Origin: Scilla litardierei
Lineage: Eukaryota > Streptophyta > Magnoliopsida > Asparagales > Asparagaceae
Assembly (NCBI GenBank): GCA_030789695.1
Contig: CM061140.1
Location: forward strand, 78,988,422 to 79,052,421
Length of the DNA: 64,000 nucleotides
Reading direction: 5' to 3'
Part shown: piece after piece, positions 20,617-31,515 of the stretch
Numbering within the stretch: position 1 is the first letter of the stretch
How the letters are laid out: each line of letters begins with the position of its first letter
Position numbers and translations under genes: made by a program
The notes under the pieces: model-generated
The model's database searches: none
What the model saw: the letters and a program-made list of their open reading frames with translations, nothing else
Told to the model about the DNA's origin: nothing

Positions 20617-23070
20617 TTTCACGACCCGCTTCCCTAAAATGGAGGCGAGACGTGAAAAGGTCCGCATGAGAGTGGAGCTGTGAAGCCCCAAACCCGATAA
20701 GCGTAAATAAAACATAAGCATGTCCCTGTAACCACAACGGAACAACAATAATAATAATAGGAGAGACTGAAATAAAATCTCACATCTCAAATATTGTCCA
20801 ACATGAAAATAAGTTCAACATCCAGAAAATCCACCAGGCTAAAAGAAAAGAGTCTAAAGGCCCAGAACAAGGCCAACAAAAGCAACGACATAACAAGGTA
20901 TAGGTGCTACGCACCGATAACAAAACAACTGTCTAACAAAAGTAAAACACAACGAAGACACTAGGACTGGTCCCCAGTGTCCACGTACTCCCCGTCAAAC
21001 ACAAGCTCGGGCTCGGCGTCAGCAAACACCTCGTCCTCAACAAGGTACTCAAGCTCAGGATCTAACATGTGTCACCCAAAAGAGTAAAGGGGCACATGTC
21101 AGCAAGTCTAAAAGACTTGAGCAAGGAAACTGAAAGTAAGGCAACTAGCAACCTAGCAGTTATAGTATGCATGACATGGCAGTTATAACATGAGTGCACA
21201 ATCAAGACATGGCAAGACAATTTGTACAAGAGAGCAATCAACGGGACAAGACAAGAGTAGCCAAGCTACTATCAATATCAATCAATACACTATTCACGTT
21301 GTTTGTAGATGTTTACGCCTTACAGCTGAATGGTTTCACATTCGCTGATTGGCCGCTTAACATCTACCCCAAAACCCAGAGTTTACGCCTTACCACTGCA
21401 GTTGCTGATCGGGCAGACTCCCAGTTGATTGGTCGCTTAACTCTTACCCCCAATACCCACACGTAATGGAGCCAGGGTCCCCGCACATGAGCTCAGCAAG
21501 TGAGCCGGGGTTGCCCCGCACATGAGCTCGCATTCTTAAACATTTGGCGTAGGGGTGCACCTAGCCGGAAACAAGCAATTCGGGCATTGGCTATCAACCA
21601 ACACATGGCCCGCTTCTGGAACACGAGCCAGGAACACAAGCATTTGTAGCGAAGCTACGCAATCACAGAAGCACTTAAAGAATGCAATGACATGACAATT
21701 AATTCGCGTACCGTTAATGGAAAGTAAACATGACATGGTGATTGTGCAACATGCTATATGTCGGAACTAGCTTCGTTGTCAAGATAGTTCCCCAATTTGC
21801 GCCTAGGCGAGTATCATTTCATCGCCTAGCCTCTTTTACGCCTACAACAAGCAAATGGCCTAAAACATGGCCTAAACCCTAAGTGGCAAGTTTCACTTGC
21901 CTAGCACCGGGGATGACGACCACTTCGTCACACGGATGCCAATCTATGGGGAAATCGCTGTTTTGGGGAAACAATCATCAAACAACATGAAATTATATTA
22001 GGTTTTCATAAAAATACCAATAGGCTATGAAAACAACGGTAGATCGATTTCTTACCGAGGGGAGGCGGAAGAAACACTCCGGAGAACCCTAGGATCAGAT
22101 CTGGAAAAGATTGGGGAAGTTTGGAGAAACTAGGGTTTTGGGGGATTTGGGGATTTTGATGGATTTGGTGAGATTTTGGGAAAGATGAGAGGTAGATAGG
22201 GTGAATGGATGGTTTGGATGATGGATTTAGGGCTTGGAATGAAGGAATGAAGCTTGGAGGAAGATGGGGGCTCAAAGGGGAAGATTTTAGGGTTTTGGGT
22301 CGTGTTGAGGAAGAAGAAAACGTTTGGGTTGGGTTTAAATAGGATGGGCTGGCGGCTGCCCAGAAATTAGGGTTTTAACACAGGTTAGTCGGTCAAAGAG
22401 CAACCACTGACCGACTAGTTTGGCAACTAGTCGGTCGGTCGACCAACGCAGACCGACTAAGTGTAAACAGTAACTCCTGAACGAAAATAGGATTTAGAAT
22501 TAGTCGGTCCATGAACAAATACTGACCGACTAGTTTAGCATCTAGTCGGTCGATGAACGTTCTTAGACCGACTAAGAGTGAACAGTACTGATACCAAAAT
22601 TTAGATGAAGTGTTAGTCGGTTAAAGAAGCATTACCGACCGACTAGTTTGCAACCTAATCGGTCAACCAACGTTCTTAGACCGACTAACGATAAACAGTA
22701 GCTCCTGAGAAATTTAGAAAGCCAACTAGTCGGTCCAAGAAGGATTGCCGACCGACTGGATCGTCATCTAGTCGGTCGGTGCCCCTTCTTATACCGGCTA
22801 ATGAGCACCAAAAGTTCCGATACGGAGCGCAGGGCCCCGGGATCGATTCCTAAGACTCCTAGGCTTGATCTAATAGTAAGATACGACCGTTATGAAGTCC
22901 GTCACGAATGACATGCTTCGAAATCGACAATCCTAAGGAAGAAATGAGAAAATACGACGAAACGAGCGAAAATGAAAGCTACGGAGACGAAAACCACACA
23001 TGAGGAGAAAATCCACCAAAACATATATTATATTATAATAAATCCAGATACAAGAAAAGCAGTCGTTACA
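20617..23070 (-). repeat. 3' LTR of Tekay-1
   Basis: The 2454-bp LTR is near-identical to 27895-30347. On the minus strand it has a TATTTAAA promoter box at 22341-22334 and the TAGTCGGTC array at 22385-22800 about 43 bp upstream of it. The small ORFs in it (21194-21466, 22006-22275) recur in both LTRs and look non-coding. Confidence 0.94.
22385..22800 (-). promoter_or_regulatory. U3 array of TAGTCGGTC/GACCGACTA modules (Tekay-1 left LTR)
   Basis: The array has about four modules of roughly 115 bp. Each has TAGTCGGTC, a 15-20 bp loop, GACCGACTAG, a short gap, CTAGTCGGTC, another loop and GACCGACTAA, followed by an AACAGTA-type spacer, so each module can fold into two hairpins. The array is clearly homologous to those in the SIRE LTRs, including spacer text and downstream flank. 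It lies just upstream of the promoter box. Confidence 0.75.
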
Positions 23071-23116
23071 TCCTCCCCAACTTAAGAAAAATTCCGTCCT
23101 CGAAATTTCCAAATAC
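23071..23116 (-). other. Tekay-1 polypurine tract
   Basis: On the minus strand AAGTTGGGGAGGA immediately precedes the 3' LTR and follows the chromodomain stop by about 30 bp. This is the expected place for the plus-strand primer. Confidence 0.85.
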
Positions 23117-24019
23117 TCACGAGTCCGGAAACAAAAGTGGGAAACGCTCTCGCATCTCATCCTCATTCTCCCAAGTAGACTCTCCAGGTGAGCCGTGTCG
23201 CCACATCACCCTCACAAGATTGACAATCTTGTTCCGAAGCGATTTCTGACGCCTGTCCAGAATCTGCACTGGATGCTGGTCATACGTCATATCGGGGCGA
23301 ACGGTAATCTCCGAAAAATCCACAGCATGAGATGGATCGCTAATGTATCGACGAAGCTGCGACACATGGAAAACATTGTGAACTCCTTCCAAAGATGGCG
23401 ACAGGGCCAAGCGATAAGCTACCTCGCCAACCCTCTCCAAAACGTCAAACGGTCCAATGTATCGCAGGCTCAACTTTCCACGCTTCCCAAAACGAATCAC
23501 ACCACGATTCGGGGAAATCTTCAAGAACACATGGTCGCCCTGCTGAAACTCCAAAGGACGACGTTTAGCATCCGCCCAATGCTTAAAACGGTCCTGAGCA
23601 ATTCTCAACCTCTCCCGAATATTCCTGACGATATCCACGGCCTCCACGATCATCTCAGGTCCCAACAACTCCCGATCACCAACGTCATCCCAACTCAATG
23701 GAGATCGACATTTCCTCCCATAAAGAGCGGCGAAAGGCGCCATGCCAATACTCGCCTGGAAGCTGTTGTTGTAAGAGAACTCCACCAAATGCAGATGGTC
23801 CTCCCACGAACCCTTGAAATCCAACATGCACGCCCTCAGCATGTCTTCCAAAATCTGAATCGTCCTCTCGGACTGGCCATCCGTCTGCGGATGGTACGCC
23901 GTGCTGAAACTCAGACGCGTACACAAGCTCTTCTGCAAACTCTGCCAGAACTGAGATGTGAACCTCGTGTCTCTGTCAGACACGATACTCATGGGGACTC
24001 CATGAAGTCGCACAACCTC
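23117..24019 (-). pseudogene. Tekay-1 integrase C-terminal half and chromodomain
   Basis: This is an open frame of about 300 codons that continues the integrase core after the candidate intron: [20 protein letters not shown] with the second catalytic Asp, [16 protein letters not shown] with the catalytic Glu region, and the [20 protein letters not shown] segment. The C-terminus is a chromodomain ([20 protein letters not shown], then [18 protein letters not shown]). Chromodomains of this lineage are thought to guide integration to heterochromatin. This part has no lesion. It is called a pseudogene only because the upstream polyprotein is broken. Confidence 0.92.
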
Positions 24020-24091
24020 CTGCACGATTCACGTTACATCACTATCCATACTAGGGAAAAGGAAATAAAACAGAGAGTAAAAGAATTTTAC
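24020..24091 (-). other. candidate 72-nt spliceosomal intron in Tekay-1 integrase
   Basis: The protein similarity jumps from ...RYME to EVVRLHG across an AT-rich 72-nt segment. Read on the minus strand it starts GTAAAATT and ends CGTGCAG, so removal at GT-AG restores the frame exactly between codons (phase 0). Unspliced, an in-frame TGA truncates the protein. The homologous place in Tekay-2 (near 45600) has no such insert. Splicing has not been shown. Confidence 0.65.
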
Positions 24092-25500
24092 CTCCATATA
24101 TCTCCTCTCTAGCGCCTCAGTGGACTGTCCCACTCGGAACGGAATAAAGTGCGCAGATTTGGTCAATCGATCTACGATCACCCAAATCGCGTCATTCTGC
24201 TTCGGACTCCGAGGTAGTCCAGTCACGAAATCCATAGTGATGTGTTGCCATTTCCACTCCGGAATCGGAAGCGGTTGTAGCAACCCGGCCGTACGCTGAT
24301 GCTCCGCCTTCACTTGCTGGCAAACCAAGCACTTGGCTACACTCCGAGCCACGCTCCTCTTCATACCATGCCACCAATAATTCAGACGAAGATCCTGGTA
24401 CATCTTGGTGCCACCAGGATGCACAGAATACGGCGAATTGTGTGCCTCCACGATCAGCTCCTCTCTGATACCCCCAGCTGGCACACACAACCTGGCTCCG
24501 AACCTCAGCGAGCCATCCTCATGAATCAAAAAGTCAGTCCGCAGACCGGCTTCCACCTGCTCCCGAATCTTCACCAGCTTCGGATCCTCAGCCTGGCCAG
24601 CCTTAATCCGATCCACAATCGTCGACTGTACCTGCATGTACATCAACGACGAAGCCTCCCCAGGAAGAACAATCTCGACACCAGACTCGCAAAAATCCTG
24701 CTGTAATCTCCACTGCGAGGTCAAAATCATCACCGCTGGAAGCCTACTCAAAGCATCCGGAACCACATTCACCTTGCCAGGGTGATACTGCAAATCAATC
24801 TCATAATCTGCCATAAGCTCCAACCATTGACGCTGTCGCATGTTGAGCTCCTTCTGAGTGAAAATATACTTCAAGCTTTTGTGATCGGTGAAAATCTTCA
24901 CTTTCTCACTCAGCAAGAAGTGCCTCCAAATTTTAAGAGCAAACACAATGGCAGCCAACTCCAAATCATGCGTCGGGTAATTCTTCTCATGAACCTTAAG
25001 CTGACGAGATGCATACACCACAACATGCCCATGCTGATGCAACACACAACCGAGACCCTTGCCAGAAGCATCGCAAAAGATCTCAAATCCACCGCTGCGA
25101 TCAGGCACAACAAGAATAGGGGCAGTCGTCAACCTCTCCTTCAGAACACCAAAAGCATTCTCACAATCACCCGACCAAACAAAAGCAACATCCTTCCGCG
25201 TCAACCTGGTCATCGGCTCAGCAATACGAGAAAAGTCCTTAATGAATCGCCGATAGTAACCAGCAAGTCCAAGGAAACTCCGAATCTCAGACGCAGACGA
25301 CGGAACAGGCCACTCCCTGATGGCCCGAATCTTCTCGGGATCCACTGAAATACCATCTCCAGTCACCACATGCCCGAGAAAAGCAACCCTATCCAGCTAA
25401 AACTCGCACTTCGAAAACTTAGCATACAAACGATGCTTCCTCAAAATCTCCAACACCGTCCTTAAGTGCGAGGCATGCTCTTCCTCCGATTTCGAATAGA
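24092..25500 (-). pseudogene. Tekay-1 RT end, RNase H and integrase N-terminal half
   Basis: After the RT active site the frame recovers (DDILIYSKS), meets an in-frame TAG in the KCEF-LDRVAF segment near 25398, and then runs open from 25369. It covers the RT connection ([20 protein letters not shown]), RNase H ([38 protein letters not shown] with catalytic Asp residues), the integrase zinc finger region ([16 protein letters not shown]) and the first catalytic Asp context ([15 protein letters not shown]). Confidence 0.9.
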
Positions 25501-25911
25501 TCAGAATGTCGTCAAGATAACGACAAACGTATCCAAAAAGTCATAGAAAATCAGGTTCATCAGATTCATGAAAACTGCGGGCGCGTTAGTTACGCCGAAA
25601 GGCATAACCACAAACTCATAGTGTCCATACTTCGTCCTGAACGCTGTCTTTGGAACATCATCCTTCTTCACCTTCAACTGGTGGTAACCACTCCTCAAAT
25701 CCAATTTAGAAAACACCCTCGAACCTCCAAGCTGATCAAAAATATCATCGATGCGATGCAACGGGTATTTATTCTTAATGGTCACCGCATTCAACTCCCG
25801 ATAGTCCACGCACATGCGACGCGAACCATCCTTCTTCTTAACCAGCAACACCGGTGCTCCCCACGGAGACACGCTAGGATTAATATAACCCTTCTGCAAA
25901 AGCTCATCCAA
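25501..25911 (-). pseudogene. Tekay-1 reverse transcriptase core (stop at start, frameshift in active site)
   Basis: The RT palm and fingers are present: [34 protein letters not shown] and [24 protein letters not shown] (25909-25911) replaces a Gln or Leu codon where Tekay-2 has CAA. The frame breaks at the FVDD active-site box: Tekay-2 keeps [13 protein letters not shown], while here the coding text goes from FVVI directly to a shifted GACGAC, consistent with loss of 4 nt. No active RT can be made without repair. Confidence 0.92.
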
Positions 25912-26507
25912 CTACTTCCGCAACTCTTCCAACTCTGCAGGTGCCATACGATACGATGCCTTTGAAATCGGCTGCGCACCTGGAACAAGATCGATAGAAA
26001 ATTCCAAAGCCCGATCAGGCGGCAAACCAGACATCTCCTCGGGGAAGACGTCGCCAAAATCTCGCACCACAGCTGGCCACTCCAGCTCCATCTGCATAGC
26101 CACAGCCTCCACCAGCCTGGCCCGAAATCTGACAGGACCAAGCGAACTGCTACCACGACTGAACTCAAATACTGGATGTCCGGGAATCTCGAACACCACC
26201 TTCTTCCTCCGACAGTCGATCGTAGCATAGAAGCTCGCAAGCCAGTCCATCCCAAGAACTGCATCATAGTTGATGATGTCGTGGACAATGAAATCAGCGA
26301 AAAGCTCATGTCCACAGACCACCAACGAGCAGGAATTGCAACCACGATGCACCGAGACCACGCCATTCCCTGTAACGATATTCCAACTCTTGGGAAGAGG
26401 GGACGTCAACAAGGAATGCCTCTCCACGAAGCTCCGAGATATAATGCACATCGATGCACCAGAGTCAAAGAGGACTCGTGCAGGAAATGTGCAAACCAAA
26501 ACCACAC
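25912..26507 (-). pseudogene. Tekay-1 aspartic protease and RT N-terminus
   Basis: This frame follows the candidate 113-nt intron. It has the protease motif VLFDSGASMCIIS (catalytic D-S-G), the flap-like segment LFADFIVHDIINYDAVLGMD and the start of RT ([29 protein letters not shown]), and ends at the TAG at 25909-25911. It processes the gag-pol polyprotein in intact relatives. Confidence 0.9.
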
Positions 26508-26620
26508 CTAATCAAGCAATTAAAAATCAAACCCTAGTCTAGCAAACAACCATGTTCAAGCAAACAACACAATCTAACAATCAAACCAGCTAGGAAAGTA
26601 ACAGCTTGATTGAGGATTAC
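26508..26620 (-). other. candidate 113-nt spliceosomal intron between gag and protease (Tekay-1)
   Basis: On the minus strand the segment begins GTAATCC after ...GTTATCGCAG and ends TTGATTAG before GTGTGGTTTTG. Joining at GT-AG gives an uninterrupted polyprotein from the ...EVIAG end of gag into VVLVCTFPARVLFDSG. It is T-rich near the 3' end and holds in-frame stops. A comparable segment with a GT start and AG end occurs at the same place in Tekay-2 (43936-44032), so the feature predates both copies. Confidence 0.68.
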
Positions 26621-27751
26621 CTGCGATAACCTCATCCACAGCCTCGCTCTCCGCAGCGGTCATCAGAAAAGCCTGCCTCCTTGGCGGAACAGCCTGCCGA
26701 AAAGCCTGCCCCTGTGGAACAAGAGCTGCCCCACGTCCAGCAGGAACAGACGCTCGCTGTTGCAACGGCTGTGCTGCAACAGGTGCCCTCCGCAGCTGAT
26801 TCGCATGCCGACAATCCTTCGCGGCATGGGAAGCATTGCCACAAACCAGACACTGGCCCAAAAACTTCTGACACTGATCCTTAATATGGCCAGGCTTACC
26901 GCAGAAATGGCAAGTCTTTAGAATAGGCCCTCCTGGCCTCTTAAACTGAGCAGACTGATTAGGCCTGAATCCAGGTCTAACCACCGCTCTCGCCTGTTCC
27001 ACAGGCCTCTTCCCAGCACCAACAACAGACCCTCTCCTCTGGTTCACAAGCAGCTCCTGCCTCTTTGCTGCTACCAGAACCTTCTGATAGGACTCCCGGT
27101 CAGAAGAGGTCACAAAACTCTGGAGCTCCGAAGCGAGTCCCTGCAGGAACCTCTGATCTCTCTCCTCAGCATCCTGCACCATCTTTGGCGCAAACCGACT
27201 CAGCCTCATGAACTCTTGGTGATACATGTCCACCGACGAGCTCACTTGCTTCAAATCGATAAAACGCTGCAGCATCTCCTCCCTGGCAGCTTTCGGGAAG
27301 AACTCACCCTCAAATCTGGCCTTGAAGGTAGCCCAAGCTATCACTCCACCAACATCTTCTCTTCCGCATCCCACCAATTCCGGGCATTATCCTTGAGTTG
27401 CCTCTTCGCCAAATCAACCCATCCAGCCGGGGTGATCTTGGCCATCTTCATATTGTCCTCGATGTTCCGAATCCACTCATCGGTAGCCAGAGGACCCTCA
27501 GAACCATCAAAATATGCAGGACCCAGCTCCTGAAATTGCTTCGCTCCTGGCTCAGAGCGAGGGGCATCCGGAAGAGCCCGGGCAGCTCGAGCAAGTGGAG
27601 CATTCTGGACTTGCAGAAGCACGCCCTGCTGCACTTGCATCATCTGGAGCATCATCCGCATCATCTCACCGCTGGTGGGTTCCCGCTCAGGCTCCTCATC
27701 ATGAGGGAGCGCACCACTACCCCCACCACGGGTGAAACGCCTTCCTGCCAT
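26621..27751 (-). pseudogene. Tekay-1 gag (capsid and two zinc knuckles), one frameshift
   Basis: ATG at 27751; the protein opens MAGRRFTRGGGS. The capsid region is present (GPAYFDGSEGPLATDEWIRN, ARNWWDAEE, FKARFEGEFFPKAAREEM, FLQGLASELQSFV), followed by two CCHC knuckles (C-HF-C-GKPG-H-IKDQ-C and C-LV-C-GNAS-H-AAKD-C). A one-nucleotide shift between about 27345 and 27375 splits the capsid into two frames. Gag packages element RNA in virus-like particles in the cytoplasm. The N-terminal Met/Gln-rich stretch is unusual but open. Confidence 0.9.
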
Positions 27752-27894
27752 CTAATGACACAAAGAACGAATCAAATTAGACTCATAGCTTATGACATCG
27801 GGCGTCGAACTTAGTTTATTGGACATTCTAATATTATTATCGCTATTCCAAACATCGCAGTTACAGGGGACCTGCATGGGCCACCACTAAAACC
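27752..27894 (-). other. Tekay-1 leader with non-canonical primer-site region
   Basis: Directly inside the 5' LTR the minus strand reads GGTTTTAGTGGTGGCCCA. This is not the initiator-Met primer site (TGGTATCAGAGC) usual for plant Ty3 chromoviruses. The same sequence follows the 5' LTR of Tekay-2 at 43197, so it is conserved and probably is the primer site for another tRNA. Confidence 0.55.
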
Positions 27895-30347
27895 TGTCAC
27901 GACCCGCTTCCCTAAAATGGAGGCGAGACGTGAAAAGGTCCGCACGAGAGTGGAGCTGTGAAGCCCCAAACCCGATAAGCGTAAATAAAACATAAGCAGG
28001 TCCATGTAACCACAACGGAACAACAATAATAATAATAGGAGAGACTGAAATAAAATCTCACTTCTCAAATATTGTCCAACATGAAAATAAGTTCAACATC
28101 CAGAAAAGCCACCAGGCTAAAAGAAAAGAGTCTAAAGGCCCAGAACAAGGCCAACAAAAGCAACGACATAACAAGGTATAGGTGCTACGCACCGATAACA
28201 AAACAACTGTCTAACAAAAGTAAAACACAACGAAGACACTAGGACTGGTCCCCAGTGTCCACGTACTCCCCGTCAAACACAAGCTCGGGCTCGGCGTCAG
28301 CAAACACCTCGTCCTCAACAAGGTACTCAGGCTCAGGATCTAACATGTGTCACCCAAAAGAGTAAAGGGGCACATGTCAGCAAGTCTAAAAGACTTGAGC
28401 AAGGAAACTGAAAGTAAGGCAACTAGCAACCTAGCAGTTATAGTATGCATGACATGGCAGTTATAACATGAGTGCACAATCAAGACATGGCAAGACAATT
28501 TGTACAAGAGAGCAATCAACGGGACAAGACAAGAGTAGCCAAGCTACTATCAATATCAATCAATACACTATTCACGTTGTTTGTAGATGTTTACGCCTTA
28601 CAGCTGAATGGTTTCACACTCGCTGATTGGCCGCTTAACATCTACCCCAAAACCCAGAGTTTACGCCTTACCACTGCAGTTGCTGATCGGGCAGACTCCC
28701 AGTTGATTGGTCGCTTAACTCTTACCCCCAATACCCACACGTAATGGAGCCAGGGTCCCCGCACATGAGCTCAGCAAGTGAGCCGGGGTTGCCCCGCACA
28801 TGAGCTCGCATTCTTAAACATTTGGCGTAGGGGTGCACCTAGCCGGAAACAATCAATTCGGGCATTGGCTATCAACCAACACATGGCCCGCTTCTGGAAC
28901 ACGAGCCAGGAACACAAGCATTTGTAGCGAAGCTACGCAATCACAGAAGCATTTAAAGAATGCAATGACATGACAATTAATTCGCGTACCGTTAATGGAA
29001 AGTAAACATGACATGGTGATTGTGCAACATGCTATATGTCGGAACTAGCTTCGTTGTCAAGCTAGTTCCCCAATTTGCGCCTAGGCGAGTATCATTTCGT
29101 CGCCTAGCCTCTTTTACACCTACAACAAGCAAATGGCCTAAAACATGGCCTAAACCCTAAGTGCAAGTTTCACTTGCCTAGCACTGGGGATGACGACCAC
29201 TTCGTCACACGGATGCCAATCTACGGGGAAATCGCTGTTTTGGGGAAACAATCATCAAACAACATGAAATTATATTAGGGTTTCATAAAAATACCAATAG
29301 GCTATGAAAACAACGGTAGATCGATTTCTTACCAAGAGGAGGCGGAAGAAACACTCCGGAGAACCCTAGGATCAGATCTGGAAAAGATTGGGGAAGTTTG
29401 GAGAAACTAGGGTTTTGGGGGATTTGGGGATTTTGATGGATTTGGTGAGATTTTGGGGAAGATGAGAGGTAGATAGGGTGAATGGATGGTTTGGATGATG
29501 GATTTAGGGCTTGGAATGAAGGAATGAAGCTTGGAGGAAGATGGGGGCTCAAAGGGGAAGATTTTAGGGTTTTGGGTCGTGTTGAAGAAGAAGAAAACGT
29601 TTAGGTTGGGTTTAAATAGGATGGGCTGGCGGCTGCCCAGAAATTAGGGTTTTAACACAGGTTAGTCGGTCAAAGAGCAACCACTGACCGACTAGTTTGG
29701 CAACTAGTCGGTCGGTCGACCAACGCAGACCGACTAAGTGTAAACAGTAACTCCTGAACGAAAATAGGATTTAGAATTAGTCGGTCCATGAACAAATACT
29801 GACCGACTAGTTTAGCATCTAGTCGGTCGATGAACGTTCTTAGACCGACTAAGAGTGAACAGTACTGATACCAAAATTTAGATGAAGTGTTAGTCGGTTA
29901 AAGAAGCATTGCCGACCGACTAGTTTGCAACCTAGTCGGTCAACCAACGTTCTTAGACCGACTAACGATAAACAGTAGCTCCTGAGAAATTTAGAAAGCC
30001 AACTAGTCGGTCCAAGAAGGATTGCCGACCGACTGGATCGTCATCTAGTCGGTCGGTGCCCCTTCTTATACCGGCTAATGAGCACCAAAAGTTCCGATAC
30101 GGAGCGCGGGGCCCCGGGATCGATTCCTAAGACTCCTAGGCTTGATCTAATAGTAAGATACGACCGTTATGAAGTCCGTCACGAATGACATGCTTCGAAA
30201 TCGACAATCCTAAGGAAGAAATGAGAAAATACGACGAAACGAGCGAAAATGAAAGCTACGGAGACGAAAACCACACATGAGGAGAAAATCCACCAAAACA
30301 TATATTATATTATAATAAATCCAGATACAAGAAAAGCAGTCGTTACA
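27895..30347 (-). repeat. 5' LTR of Tekay-1
   Basis: The promoter LTR is 2453 bp, begins TGTCACGACCC (+ strand) and ends CGTTACA. The TATTTAAA promoter box on the minus strand is at 29618-29611. Comparison with the left LTR shows only scattered substitutions by eye, so the insertion looks younger than Copia-1. Confidence 0.95.
29662..30077 (-). promoter_or_regulatory. U3 array of TAGTCGGTC/GACCGACTA modules (Tekay-1 right LTR)
   Basis: This is the second copy of the four-module array, in the promoter LTR. Differences from the left copy are few, and two restore canonical sites (for example CCTAGTCGG near 29931 where the left copy has CCTAATCGG). Confidence 0.75.
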
Positions 30348-30352
30348 ATAGT

Positions 30353-31322
30353 GCGCTCACCTGATCCAACGGTGGTGAGATGTCACCGCCGTCGAATTCC
30401 CCAAAGAATTCGGATTCTACCGCTGAAATTTGCTGTGTACCGCCCCACCAGCTCCTACCATTAGTGCGGAGATCTGGGTCGAAAGCAAGTCGAACTTGCT
30501 TGAAAGTTTGTCGATGTCCTCGACTCTGTGTATACCCCCAGATTTTGGTGTGGCTCTCTCGTCACACCACCGCTCATTGTTGGATGCCATATTTTCTAGA
30601 ATATGTCTGGCATCTTCCTCGCTCCTAGACATGAAGGAACCCCCAGCCGCGGTGTCCATAGAAGATTTCAGGTCATCCCTCAACCCATTGTAGAACAGAT
30701 TAATAATCTGCCACTTCGGAAGCTCATGGTGAGGGCATCTTCTTTGCATTTCCTTATATCTCGTCCAAGCTTCATGCAAGGACTCGTGGCTGGCCTGGGA
30801 GAAGGAGGAGATCTCACTCCTCAACTTCATGGTCTTCCCCGGAGGAAAGAACTTTGTCAGAAAAGCGTTGAAGAGCTTCTCCCAGGTATTGAAAGTGTTG
30901 GGGTCCTTCCCCCTAAGCCATTGCTTGGCTTTGTCTCGCAACGAGAAGGGGAACAGCTTCAGACGGATAGCCTCAGTCGTGACACCATTAATCCGGAAGG
31001 TGTCACACTTCTTCAAGAAGGAGTCTAGATGCTCGATCGGGCTCTCCATGGGTGCACCCGCAAACTGATCCTGCTGGATCCACGTAACTAAAGACAGCTT
31101 TAGCTCAAAGCTTTGGGCCGCAATAGCTGGAGATCGGATGGCGGAAGTCGACTCGATGGATGGCATCGAGTACTCCAACAGGGACTTGTGCGGCGGGGTG
31201 TTCTCCTCCATGGATTCGGGATCCTCTCTTCTTTACTTCTCGGCGGCCAAACGCCTAAGGGTGGTGTTAATCTCTGGATCGAGGGGAATCAAGTCGTCAA
31301 GACTTCTTGAACTCATGCGCAT
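30353..31322 (-). pseudogene. Athila-1 gag N-terminal part
   Basis: The likely start is ATG 31322 (MRMSSRSLDDLIPLDPEIN). A TAA at 31233-31235 interrupts it, and a long frame resumes at 31211. The retrotransposon gag domain is clear (QQDQFAGAPMESPIEHLDSF, LFPFSLRDKAKQWLRG, WEKLFNAFLTKFFPPGKTMK, LHEAWTRYKEMQRRCPHH). The frame stops with a TAG at 30417, and Tekay-1 is inserted at 30347/30353 with ATAGT duplicated. Gag continues at 20616 with its C-terminus and protease. Confidence 0.88.
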
Positions 31323-31491
31323 GAAAAACAACAAACACCCGTGAAGCGACAAGTGGGAAAGAAACAGATAAAATAAGAAATAAAAATAAGAAAAATAAAA
31401 AGGAAAAAGGAGAATGCGAAAATTATCGCGAGGTAGGGATAAGAGCTAGACACGAGGGTTCAAGAGATCCTAAAATAACAAACACGTTGCC

Positions 31492-31509
31492 TCCCCGGCA
31501 ACGGCGCCA
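31492..31509 (-). other. Athila-1 primer binding site
   Basis: TGGCGCCGTTGCCGGGGA on the minus strand, 6 bp inside the 5' LTR. It is the same primer site as in Athila-2 and Athila-3 and is characteristic of the Athila lineage. Confidence 0.92.
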
Positions 31510-31515
31510 TAAACT

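Larger units (their letters stand above)
20617..30347 (-). mobile_element. Tekay-1, chromodomain Ty3 element (Del/Tekay type)
   Basis: LTRs are 20617-23070 and 27895-30347 (about 2453 bp) and the TSD is ATAGT (20612-20616 and 30348-30352). The left LTR starts TTTCACG instead of TGTCACG. Order on the minus strand is gag with two zinc knuckles, protease, RT, RNase H, integrase and a C-terminal chromodomain, which together define a Tekay-type chromovirus. It is inserted in the gag of Athila-1 in the same orientation. It is nearly complete but has at least two frameshifts and two stops, so it is not autonomous now. Confidence 0.95.

Noticed and set aside
20617..20640. Left end of Tekay-1 as a truncated LTR
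   Set aside because: The start reads TTTCACG instead of TGTCACG, but the TSD ATAGT immediately precedes it and the length equals the other LTR, so it is a substitution and not a truncation.
23195..25348. Plus-strand ORFs of 188-305 codons opposite Tekay-1 pol
   Set aside because: They are antisense shadows of integrase and RNase H coding sequence, with no similarity to known proteins.
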